The position numbers and the translations under genes were made by a program. The notes beneath the pieces were generated by a model. That model did not search any database and was not told the origin of the DNA. It saw only the letters and a list, made by a program, of their open reading frames with translations. This document shows, one piece after another, positions 14,074 to 24,339 of a stretch of 64,000 nt of DNA (its first letter is position 1; every line of letters begins with the position of its first letter). This DNA comes from Xylocopa sonorina (lineage: Eukaryota; Arthropoda; Insecta; Hymenoptera; Apidae): NCBI RefSeq assembly GCF_050948175.1, contig NC_135204.1:8423473-8487472 (forward strand), read 5' to 3'.

Positions 14074-16912
14074 ATGAAGACTGTCTACTGTTTTCTGGTG
14101 GTGTTGTTGTCACAGCAGGTGAGATAGAAGTCTATTTTTATATCCCCTACTTTGCTGTTTATATTGGAAGTATATAATTGTATCAGAAAATTGTTTCGCT
14201 GTAGTTCAAGGATTTGAAAGAATCTATACTCTCAGAGGTTACTATTTTTCCAACCGTTTATCGATTCCACCATTTTTCAAAAAACTTGTACACAGGTGCC
14301 TGATTAAAAAAAGAAAAGAGTTACTTGCTTCGACGTAGATAAAAGGCGGAGTTTTAATTAACTCCCGTAAAAGTTCTTCTGGGTTTAAGCTCTTCGCGTC
14401 GTTTCTCTGTTCTCAAGGATCGCGCGATTGACGATTCGCTGCCGGCCCCACAACTTTTCCAGCTATCCTTGTTCTTAATTATCACCATAAGTAATCGTGA
14501 AGTCGTTTCGTGAAATTATATACGGAGGTGCGCTGTCACTAATTTTTCTGGCTGTCATCCAAAGTTATTGCTTCAACGACAGAGAATTAATTTTACTCAA
14601 TCGACATCCGATAATTAATATTCCTTGGGCTTCTCGTATCGTTTAGCGTTTCTAACGATGACAATTGATTGTTCCAGGCCATCTGCGCGGTGATGAGAAA
14701 CCCACCACTTTTTTCGAAGCCAGTTTACTCAAATTCCTATCTTCCAGCAGCTATGCAGGTAAAAACCGTTGCTACTAAAAAGGACAACAAAATCTATGAA
14801 TTAAGTTATCTCTACTTTTGCTGCTATACCAGGTGATATACCACGCTGTTGAGCAGCTGAAGATCCTCCAATCAGAGGAAACTACCCAGAGCTCCACTAT
14901 AATAACGAGACCACCCTCAACTTCACCCATAACTCCCACGGTTCAAGATCAACAGACAACCACTCAGAAATCTCAAGTCATAACTACATCCACTACGACC
15001 CAATCATTGAACAAAACAGAGGAAGAAGTGCCTAACACAGAAGAAGAAGCGTCGGCAGACAAGACAGAGGATTCGAAGATCGAAGAAACCTCTGAACAGA
15101 ATCCTGAACCATCCAAATTGGACGAATTATCGAAAGACGAAGTGGAAGAATCGAAGACGGACGACGATGTACAAAAAACTAAGCCGGAAAAGTCCAAGAA
15201 GGAGGAAGAAGTAAAGGACAAAGAAGAGTCTAAAGTGGAAAAGACGTCAGAAGACAAAATGGAGGATGGTAAGCCGGGCATTGGTCAAGAATCAATAGAG
15301 GATTCTCTATCGCACCAGGAGTCGCCGGAGGTGAACGAGGAAACGGCAGAAATAAACTACGCGACGCCGGAAACGAATTACGAGGTGGCGGAAGAGGTGC
15401 ACGGGACGCAAGAAACGAATCAAGAGGTTCCCGAGGAGAACCACGAACAGATCGCCCCGTCCTACGCGTCGACGGAAACGAAGTCGGAGGCAACGACTGG
15501 GCCAGGTAATCCCGTTGACTCGTCCACGGAACGAGGATCGATCGCTGCGTACGAGGTGAAGAAGAAAGAGCCGACCATCGACAGCGTGGTCCAAGATGTC
15601 TACCAGATCCTGAAGCCCACTCCGTCTAAATTTGTGGACGACGTGGAGCCTTCCGGGGAATCGAAGAGCGTCCTGGCGTTCTCTGTGGAGAAGATGGAGA
15701 GCGTGGAAGAGGAGGACGATGAAACTAGGTGAAGTTTTTGGTGAAAAACTTAACTCTTGACAGGAGAAAATTGACGGGTTGGTCTTCTCTGAGTATTCGC
15801 TGCGAGAATTCCCTTTTGGAGATGTTGCAGTCCGGTATGTTATAAATTCTCTGTTGGCCCAAATTTCCTCTTTAGTGAAAGAAACAAAGGGCTGCTCTTC
15901 TTGGAAGATTTGTAGAGGATCCCTTTTGGAACGTATAATAAGTTAGTATATATTCCTTTAGTATTCGTATGTATGCGTTCTGTTGGCTATTATACCCAGA
16001 AAGCAAGAAAAGGATGGAAACAGTTGGACATTAGTTTGGACTGATATTAATATGGTAGTATATCGTTGCTGTCGATTCTACCGATAGTGGGTGGTATTTA
16101 TAGGTTCGACGCGAAACCAGTCACGCTTAAACTTCACTTCGCCGAAGTTTATGCACGATAAACATTGTTTAAACAAGAATATCGCTGCACTGCGTTGGCA
16201 CGGCTAAATCGATCCGTAACTCGCCCAAAACTTCGCAAACGTAAAATGTCCACGTACACGCGTACTATACAATTCCGGTTGCAAGGGTGGCATTAACTAG
16301 TTATGAAACTGAAAACTTTATTCCCAATGGTAAACGTAAACTCGGTCCGCTCTAGTACCCGCGGAACTTTCGACAATAAACGGGCGGAGCAATTTAACGT
16401 ACGGTAAACAGTTTACGACAAGCCAGAGCGGAAAGTGCGCGAAGTAAAATTGAACGAAACGAGTGCGAAATGGAAAAGATGCTAATCCACGTTTACCTGG
16501 TAGGCTAATTGCTGGTGAATCTCGTTGCAGGTTCACGCGTTTAGGCGAAAAGGTGACACAGGTGCCGAGACCGAGTCTATCAAGTTACCTAAGGCGTTCC
16601 AAAGTGCCGCCAAGCGCCACTCTCCAGCAGCTCGCCAGCCTGTACGACTCTTTGAGCAAGGACGCCAGGAAGCAGGGATTCGGCAAGTACACAGGTTACT
16701 CCGACGAAGTTCTTAATACTTTAGAAACTTCCGCGGAGGGTGGCATCGGGCCGCAGCTTAAGAAGATCCTGGCGAAGCTGCTCGAACGAAACGAGCTGAC
16801 GAGGGAGGACGCGAGAACGAGGACTTCGCAGGCTATACGGGACCTCGACAACCCCTCGAGCGTCCTCAGCAAGGAACTGAGACGCCTGTTGCCTCTGCGT
16901 TATTCGCCGTAA
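14074..16912 (+). CDS. Predicted secreted acidic Glu/Lys-rich protein, 467 aa (gene B)
   Basis: Family not recognised. Four coding exons: 14074-14118, 14678-14758, 14833-15728 and 16531-16912 (TAA). The first two joins are phase 0; the third splits an Arg codon (AG|G). The lengths total 1404 nt. The N-terminus MKTVYCFLVVLLSQQAICA is a signal peptide, cleaved probably after residue 19. Residues 43-340 are one long low-complexity exon: Thr/Ser/Gln-rich to about 95, then strongly charged with recurring Glu-Ser-Lys units to about 200, then degenerate repeats built on E-T-N-x-E-V near 210-245. The last exon (342-467) is different. It has helix-favouring sequence (LQQLASLYDSL, IGPQLKKILAKLLERNEL), no cysteines and a basic end, and it looks like the folded, conserved part. 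If the third intron is kept, the frame reads AGG TGA and stops right after residue 341. The polyA signal is at 17173. The function is unknown; a disordered extracellular or matrix protein fits the composition. Confidence 0.75.
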
Positions 16913-17172
16913 CGCTGTTATATCAGAGATACCCAGGCGACGTTTAACGTCTCCGGGTTTATATCGATTTATCATTACCCTTTCAGCTCATCTACGGGCC
17001 TTTGATCTCTTTGCAGAAAGACGTCGATGAAAAGACTCTGTCGACGTTTATTCAAATTCCTGTGAGAATGCTGTGACGCGCATTCTCTACTAATTTCATT
17101 TTGTACATTTCAATCTCCTAAGAACGTAAATATCCATAGTCTGTTGATGAAACACGATGTAGATATTGATTA

Positions 17173-17178
17173 AATAAA
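17173..17178 (+). terminator. Polyadenylation signal of gene B
   Basis: AATAAA about 260 nt downstream of the TAA at 16912, followed by T/G-rich sequence. This is the first canonical hexamer on this strand after the stop. Confidence 0.55.
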
Positions 17179-17855
17179 GTGACGTTTTTTGAGTAATATG
17201 CTTATTTTCTATTCCCAGTTCTAGAAACAGAAGTTTCTTGAGAATGGTTATACTTTATCTAAGAATATCAATCATGATAGAACTGTAGTCGCAGATCAGT
17301 TAAACGAATCGAAACCGCAGGAATTTGCATGGGTGACTCAATAATCGCGAATACAATAACGTTGATTCACGTCCGAGTTTTTGGTAATGCATTGCTACCG
17401 CATTGATTCATAGAGTTTCTTAGTAAATAATTCCATCTCGAAATCAAATTGGATCTAACAGAAAATCGACAGTTTAACATGGGACCATTAAAACCAGAAA
17501 ATTTAATTCAATCGAAAGAACTTAAAACAAATACCAGTACCGAAATACCAAAGTGTCTAAGCAATACAGGAGCGCAATGTTTTAACGTCAACCTTTCGAC
17601 ACCACCCATACCCAGATCCCTCGCAAATTTTTCCAATCCACCTTGACCCGTGGCACGATATTGTTTATTGCTCGAGCAATATTGAGCTCACCGAGTCCAC
17701 GGAGCAACGTTACGTGCCTGGACTAACGATTTCCGTTGGGCAACACCGTGTCAATGGTTTGTCCAGGAGGCAAAGGCGCGGATCAAAGACAATAGGGACC
17801 CTGGTGTGATCGAATTAGGCGAGCTGAGACGCTACGCCGCTGCAATGCACGTTCG
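17179..17855. other. Short intergenic region between genes B and C
   Basis: About 0.7 kb between the gene B polyA signal and the gene C core promoter. A 65-codon open frame at 17449-17646 has no domain, no signal peptide and no splice support. I see nothing else definite. Confidence 0.4.
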
Positions 17856-17890
17856 TATAAATGGATTTTGAAATCAATGGGTCCTTCAGT
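17856..17890 (+). promoter_or_regulatory. Core promoter of gene C (TATA and initiator)
   Basis: TATAAAT at 17856-17862 and the initiator TTCAGT at 17885-17890, with its A (+1) at 17888, exactly 32 nt from the first T of the TATA box. The 5' UTR would be 67 nt. This is the standard arrangement for a regulated insect gene. Confidence 0.65.
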
Positions 17891-17954
17891 AGTTGCCGCG
17901 CCTCAGTCGTAAGGTAATCATCGAAGAGGAACAGGTGACCCGGCTTGAGACATC

Positions 17955-19059
17955 ATGAAAATTGTATTTCTTGGATTATGCTTCCTCTGCGTAAGTAGAC
18001 ACTGTTTTAAAAAATTCAACAAATTAGGAGGATTTTTGGTAACAATGGTTCTTTTTGGAGATCGAAAACTAGAGTTGTTTGAGGCTCGGTTAAATGAGAA
18101 ATTCGTGGAGTGAGATCTCATAGAGAAGAAAATTCGATTTCCTACTTTCAAGGGATGGAAGTTGAAACGATTTTTCGATTTGCGAAGTTTCTTCTGATCT
18201 TGACGAGAAATCAATTTCCGGGAGCTACGTTTGACTAAAGTGATAGAAATAGTAAAGAGTTCAAAAAGGAAGAAGAGAGTAACTGTCGCAGCATCCTCTT
18301 TATTTAATTGCAACGCTTTTTTACTTGCGCTAAATTCTCACCAGAGAAAAATATAATTCTTCGACTAATCATTTGAATTCCACCAAATAATGATCTCAAA
18401 AATTTCGAACTAAAATTACGACACTACAGAGATGTTTAAACAGTGTATCAACATTTTAAGAAACAAATCCAAATACATTTCAGCTCTCCGTGTCGAGAGT
18501 GGAATCGAAGCCACAGGTAACAAAACTGTTCCCAATTCAAGAAGAGACGAACGATCCTCAGCAACGAGCCACCGTGGAAACGAAACCACTGGACACGCTG
18601 CTCGGAAAATTGCGAGCCACGTACAACTTCGTGTTTCGAAAGCCAGAGAACACCAGCAACGTGGAGAAAATTTTGGCCAAGGATGCGCCTGACCCAGACG
18701 TGGAGGTCCTCAAATTGATTTGGTCGAACCAAATGCAACCGAATCCGATGGCCAAAGAAAACTCTACGAAGTCCGTGCCTGAACGAACTTATTTAGGAGC
18801 CAAGGAGGAGTACGTGAACAATATACAACCAATAGATCGTTTAGAGCGTCTCGAACCATTGGACTTCGAGGACGAGATGGAAATCGTAAAGGATCGAGAT
18901 GTGGAGTTCGTTACGCCTAGAAATGGCTTCCATTTCCCGGTCACGCTCAGCCGTCATTTTGTAGATTGGCTCGGATCGCTCCTAGGAATTACTTACGGAG
19001 TCTACTCTAAACTGGCCAGGATTATTTACAGCAACAATACATCGATACGTGTTAACTGA
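17955..19059 (+). CDS. Predicted secreted protein, 203 aa, family unknown (gene C)
   Basis: Two coding exons: 17955-17990 (12 codons, MKIVFLGLCFLC) and 18484-19059 (TGA), joined in phase 0 across a 493-bp intron with donor GTAAGT and acceptor TTTCAG. Exon 1 plus the first residues of exon 2 make a signal peptide with probable cleavage near residue 20, before KPQ. The mature part is about 180 aa, mostly hydrophilic and charged. It has potential N-glycosylation sites (NTS, NST and two near the C-terminus) and no cysteines. The last 50 residues are different: hydrophobic and aromatic (HFVDWLGSLLGITYGVYSKL), perhaps an amphipathic helix or membrane-contacting tail. I do not recognise the family. 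The start is supported by the 67-nt 5' UTR from the TATA/Inr promoter. It may share secretory-tissue expression with its neighbours, but nothing in the sequence proves it. Confidence 0.75.
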
Positions 19060-19595
19060 TAATGAAAAACGGAAAATATTTTTTACCCATTTTGTAGATA
19101 TTCTTTGTACCCTAAAAATGTAAAAATATACAACATAAAAAGAAACATCCTGAGTACTTTTCATGAAAACACATGATGAAATGGAAGGTGCGATAAAAGT
19201 CGATACCATAGAACCTGGAAAACTAAATACATCATACGAAGGGAGTAAACAGTTTCTTTACACATATTTTATTCAAAAATATCTTGGTCTGAAAAATACA
19301 TGTGTTACCTCTTCATTCATCTTCTTTTTTTTTTTGGCAATCATTGTATTGTACATAACAATCGCTTATCGAGTAACACCTTGCTGCAAATGCATCATCC
19401 ATGTTAAAATACACCATCATTGTATCGCCTTACGTACGATGTCCACGGAAATGGCCACAGGTTGTGGACATCCTTACATACTATACTTCTTGATTAACAT
19501 TAGTGGAAAGATTAATGCTGTTTTCTTAACCCAGGATAGCGGTATAATTCGAAATGGACAGATATTGTAGTGGATTAATCATTTTTTCCTTCGAG

Positions 19596-19615
19596 GGATG
19601 GATGAAAATCCATCC
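19596..19615. other. Perfect 8-bp hairpin with GAAA loop
   Basis: GGATGGAT and ATCCATCC enclose GAAA, a GNRA-type tetraloop if read from the plus strand. It lies about 540 nt past the stop codon of gene C, possibly in the 3' UTR. It may be chance. Confidence 0.35.
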
Positions 19616-20062
19616 AATATTTTAGTAGATCGTTCGATCGTTGCCATCCAGGGTTAAGAAGAGCAGGAAGTTGGGAAACGTTTAGGAAGAAGAGACAAAA
19701 TACTGCTATCCTCACGAATATTCAAACTCTTTGGTTCTATTACAACGCGGTAGTCTTATCGTTTTAGTGCCATCCGCAGTTACCCGTTCTAATCTCGAGT
19801 GTATGCCCAGCAGACATTCCAAAGGTGTTTGTCGCCGTCAAATGCAATCACAAGTTCCAAAATCTACATCGTGTGTGGAGATATTTAGGAGCACGCTCCA
19901 CACCGCGTAAACGTTAAATAGATTGTCAAAATATATTCGAGTCTGTTTTGCGGATTGCAAGAAGCAATCGAGTACCGTGAGTAAAATAATCGGGTCCGTC
20001 GACGATATCCGTTTAAATATATTCGACAATCTACCATTTCATATCAAAAATGGTTTTTGAGC

Positions 20063-20133
20063 AATTTTTATCATTCCTTATTTCTTATATTTAGGTAAGT
20101 ATCGGAATAAATATAAGAAACGCGATAAAAATT
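20063..20133. repeat. Imperfect inverted repeat (71 nt foldback)
   Basis: AATTTTTATC (20063-20072) pairs with GATAAAAATT (20124-20133). An inner stem pairs 20082-20091 with 20109-20119 around a loop of about 17 nt. A small asymmetric internal loop separates the two stems. The length and shape resemble a pre-miRNA-size hairpin, but the stem is very AU-rich and no known mature miRNA was recognised. Confidence 0.4.
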
Positions 20134-21766
20134 CGACTTTGGGAATTTGTTCGTATAAAATGAACAGTATGCTCAACTCTTTAGTGCGAAGCGATGGTAA
20201 AAGTAAGTCAGGAGTGCGTGGATGCAAAATTAATAGGAATACCTCTGAACATAAAATAAGAAACGTAAAAAAAAGACCTATAAAAAATCGTTAATCAAAT
20301 AATAATGATTTTTCCTTTCAGAATATCACTTAACTGAATATTCTTTGGTACAAAAAAAAAAATGTATAAATCACCTAGAATCATTGAGCAAATTAATCTG
20401 TTCTCTTCTAATATCACTTCTAAACTTTTATGCGGAAAATAATTCACAATTAGATAAACTATATTAGTTGAAAAAAGTTCTTAAAAAAGTACAGTCCCGT
20501 GTTTAAACTAAAAAAACATTCTACCTATTACTTTCGAAAAAATAACAATCATATGCGATAAAAACGTCTATTTTTCTCGTTGGGATTGTAAAAAAAAATC
20601 ATACATGTAAAAAATATATTTCACCAAAATTTCGGCATGGAAAAGTTAAAAAAAGAAAAGAAAAGAAAAGATAGAAAGTACTATCTTATGGTAAATGCTT
20701 ACTTAAAATACCCACTATGTATATGTTACGCGTTAAAGATGAACACGGACGAATCAGAGATCAAGTTTCAATCAACGTACCTACTGAGTCTCCATCAGGT
20801 AAAATTTGTATAGCACTTATATACAGAATTATTCTACAAACTCTTTATAACCACATTTATTGGCAGTAATGCTATTAGTCGCTATTGGTACTCGTTCCAA
20901 AGTAATCCTAATGGCAGATTGGCAATACTCACAACAGGAGCACTGATTGTTCATCATTATCCAAACGTTCACTCTAGGTCAGAAACATGCGCACAGAACT
21001 CGAACCGATAAAGGGAAAATAAGGAGGGAAACTTTCCATGATGGTTAGTCACAATAAAAAAAAAAAAAAAACTCGAGTCCAACGAACCAACGTTCAGTCA
21101 CCATTGTGTGATCGTAGACTAGAATCAGTAAACTATTTCATTTAAACCTAGCTTAAATAAGACAGACGGCAAGTGTTGTATAGTCGTATAGCATTTTCCT
21201 GTGCAACAGAGTGAGACACCCACTGGAACGCAAGGAAAATATGATATAGGGATACACGTGCAAACGATGGAACTTAATTATGGCTCGTGGCGTGTCTGGC
21301 TCAGGATACAAGCACGAGGTATTGCTTACTGATTATCAACGACCTGTTACCGCAAAATAAAATGAAAAAATAGCCAAGTTTCAAGTTCGCCCAGCATCTA
21401 TTAGCCAGTCCAATAGGTCCGTGCAATATTCATTTTATAATAAATTTCTTCCTTGAGTTCTGTTCCTTGTACGTAATTAGCTAGTAAATTGACTGGAAAC
21501 TAACGTCGAACTTCGCTTCGTGTATACCTCGGCTATATTTATAACGAAACGCACGAGCTTATTGGACGATCTATTTAAATTTCAATGCCTCGATCATCAT
21601 AGCTTTTCTATCGCCGATAGAAATTCATTATTCGTTAATTGCACCTCAGTCGCCTTTCATTGAGGATATCAATCGATTCAACTTCTAGAATACATCCCAA
21701 TTCCTAACGTACGCCTAAACGAATTTTCTACTTTGTGCTAACCCCGTCGCTTCCCCGTGAACAGCC

Positions 21767-21772
21767 TTTATT
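21767..21772 (-). terminator. Possible polyadenylation signal of the zinc-finger gene
   Basis: AATAAA on the minus strand, 30 nt past the TAG at 21802. It would give a very short 3' UTR. Other AT-rich hexamers lie further downstream, so a longer UTR is equally possible. Confidence 0.3.
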
Positions 21773-21801
21773 GCTTTGGACTCAGACGAGCTTACCTACG
21801 A

Positions 21802-23553
21802 CTAAGACGGCATTAAGTACCTCGTATTCTGCGGCAAAATCTCGTTCATGTTCACCGTCTGCTGCTGCAGCACGTTCGCCTCCCTCATCGCTTGCTCCTT
21901 GAACGAGGAGAACGTGTGGATCAGATTCTGATCCTTCTGCAGGCTCTGTATGTACTGCAAAAAATTAGGCTCCTGCTTCACGAAGCCCCCGTCTTTCAAC
22001 ACGAAACTGACTTCCTGTTTAGGCATTGCGGGGACTTCGGGGGCTTTCTCGAAAGGCTCCTTTTGTTCCGTGAAAAACGTCTCCTTCTTCATCCTGTTCC
22101 TTCTAATCCCTAAGTGCGTTTGCGTGTGTTTGTTTAGGTGATCCTTCCTCGAGAAGGCTTTCTGACAGACGGAACACGAGAAATTTTTATCACCGGAATG
22201 GATCACGTAATGCCTCGTTAAGTGTTCGTTTCGTTTGAACGCTTTTTGGCACACCGGGCACTTGAACGGCCTCTCGTCCGAATGGCCGCGCATGTGTTGG
22301 TCCAAATGCTCCTTCCTTTTCAACATGGCGCCACACTCTTTGCATTGATACTTGCGTTCCTGTAAATTGAAATACACATTAGCCCTCGAATTATACCACG
22401 AGAATCGAAAAATGAATGTAACGAGATAATACGCACTTGTATATGAGCTTGTATATGCTGTTCGATCTCCGCTTTGTCCGGAAACGCCAAATTGCATTCC
22501 GGGCAACAGTAAAGCGTCGAGCCATCCAGAGCGATGCTAATTTTTATTTCCCCAGTTTTCGCCCGGAATTTCATTTTCTTCTCAGTCTTCGGCGAATCCG
22601 TTTGTATTTGCTGCTCAACCTTCATAGTCTGCGTTGTATTCTCTGTATTCTCTTGCTGACTCTCCATGTGGACATTCAAATCACTCGCGTTTATAGATAC
22701 CATCATCTGATCCGAACCCATAAAAGTATTGTTCCCATTTTGTAACTGAGTATTTCTGAATACTGGGACACTAGGAATGTTAAGTATGCTGTTCTGCGTG
22801 TGTTCCACTTTTTCCTCGTCAGTCTTAACTTTCTTAGTTTGTTCTGTTTGCAGTTTGATTAACTGCTGCAAAGTCAATGGAAGAGTGGTAGCTTGCAGCT
22901 TTTGGAAGTACTCGGCCATGGCACTTTGTTGCTGAAGTTGAGCCTGTGAATCTTGCTGAAATATCATTTTTCAAATGAAATAAAAACACATGTCTTTTAA
23001 CATACATACAAAATCCATACATAAAACAAAATTCTATACCATTGTGGACAATTGTTTCTCATTCTCGTTTCTCGCATCTATCTCCTGCTTCATGATTGCT
23101 TCAGGTTGCGAAGTCGAAGGCAAGTACATGTTCGGTATGATCCTCATTGGCAAGCTATTCGACTGAACATTGAGTATCGAACTATTTTGATTGTAATTAG
23201 GAATGTTAATAGTCTGAATGCCTTGCTTCTCGCAGAGCTGCATCAACGTGTTCGGATCTGGCCATGCCAGTATCGGTCCCGTGTATTTGTTCGTTGAATT
23301 CACCTGCAAGGGAAGAAGAGCAAGATTAAAATACAATTAAATACGAACGTGGAAACGAAACAATGGTAAACCTTACCAGCAAATTCTGTTTCGCCTGATT
23401 CGATCCCGCCGCGGTCGTATAAATAGCCGTGTGCTCCATTTGAGTATTATCACCGCTGGTAAACTTCGACGCCGAGACGTTGCTCGATCGTGACGTTAAT
23501 TCTGAGAATTGCGGTAGCGCGTGTTGAACAACGTTACTCCCGTGGAAATCCAT
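21802..23553 (-). CDS. C2H2 zinc-finger transcription factor, four fingers, 505 aa
   Basis: A probable nuclear DNA-binding protein. Four coding exons, all phase 0: 23377-23553, 23040-23303, 22437-22955 and 21802-22359 (TAG). Donors are GTAAGG, GTATAG and GTGCGT. The lengths sum to 1518 nt. Residues 1-290 are Gln/Asn/Ser-rich and likely disordered, with Gln-rich patches near 150 and 225. Finger 1 uses C298, C301, H314 and H318 and has an atypical helix. Fingers 2-4 are regular: C326/C329/H342/H346, C354/C357/H370/H374 and C382/C385/H398/H402, joined by 7-residue linkers. Their helix positions -1, 2 and 3 are Arg, Glu or Asp, and His, predicting a G-rich target. The C-terminal 100 residues are Gln/Glu/Lys-rich. 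The isolated first finger followed by three tandem fingers recalls Drosophila l(3)neo38-type proteins, but this is a tentative memory-based link. It shares an upstream region of about 0.8 kb with the divergent 504-aa gene. Confidence 0.9.
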
Positions 23554-24339
23554 GTTTACCGCTGGTGTGCGTGCAAGGTACGCGCGTTAGCGATTGAAAC
23601 ACGCGTAAGTCGTTTATAACCTCCAAAGTCGGTGAGAATCGCGACGGTAAAGGAAATCGTAGCTGCGGTCACGTTTTCGATCGCATATTTCACGTGTCGC
23701 GTGAGAACGGTTAATAATCGCGGTGCCGCGGGTCGACGGAAAACACGAGACGGTTTAATTAAATTAAAAGATACTCGAGCGAGCGTACATTGTAACGTAC
23801 GCCGCGTCCAACGCGTTGCTCCAACGTGACCGCAAGAAAAAACTATTCACAAAATTTCTTCACGTTTTACAGACACGCGTGAGGAATTCGTTACAGACAT
23901 GAACGAGACCCACCATTTGGTACGTAAATGAAGTTTGTGCACAACCTTGGTGTAATTAAAGGGAAATATAAAATCGTTTTTACTTAGCACGAAAAAAAAT
24001 TTGCGAAGAAAAAATGAGATTTGTCATCGTGGTAGAACTGTGCCGTGTCCGTCTGTTTACAGTGGACGCTTGGCGAACTTCAATTGATCAAATAAAAATA
24101 AACATTCCGACATGACGTTTTGCGTTCAAGCGGAATCGCGAGAATAGCGATTTAACGCGATGATTTGGGATATGAAACAGCTTGCAATCTGGACATGAAT
24201 ATTAAGGTAAATACGGAGAAATTGTAACCTTACGTTTGGAGGAGAACGATCTTTGTTGTACTTCTTAAATAAAGGTACCCTTATGTGTATTGATTAATGA
24301 GTTCAATGTTTAATTGACAGATGAACGTGTCACGATCAT
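23554..24339. promoter_or_regulatory. Divergent (likely bidirectional) promoter region
   Basis: 786 bp separate the start codons of the minus-strand zinc-finger gene and the plus-strand 504-aa gene. The left half (about 23560-23840) is CpG-rich and the right half AT-rich. No TATA box with initiator was identified for either gene, which fits dispersed housekeeping-type starts. Both 5' UTRs must lie in this interval unless extra upstream exons exist. Confidence 0.45.

Larger units (their letters stand above)
19060..21766. other. AT-rich intergenic region with two small hairpins
   Basis: No gene could be supported. It contains the 3' UTR of the gene ending at 19059, long A- and T-runs (for example at 19326-19335 and 21056-21070), a short AAAAG repeat near 20650-20670, and two hairpins listed separately. 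A 135-codon open frame at 19163-19570 owes its hydrophobic stretch to a T-run. The right end may be 3' UTR of the minus-strand zinc-finger gene. Confidence 0.5.

Noticed and set aside
19163..19570. 135-codon open frame with a hydrophobic segment after gene C
   Set aside because: The hydrophobic stretch is produced by a T-run. There is no promoter or splice evidence, and it probably overlaps the 3' UTR of gene C.
20741..20800. Possible 20-codon exon starting with MNTDESEIK and ending at a GTAAAA donor
   Set aside because: No partner exon with matching phase, and the donor is weak.
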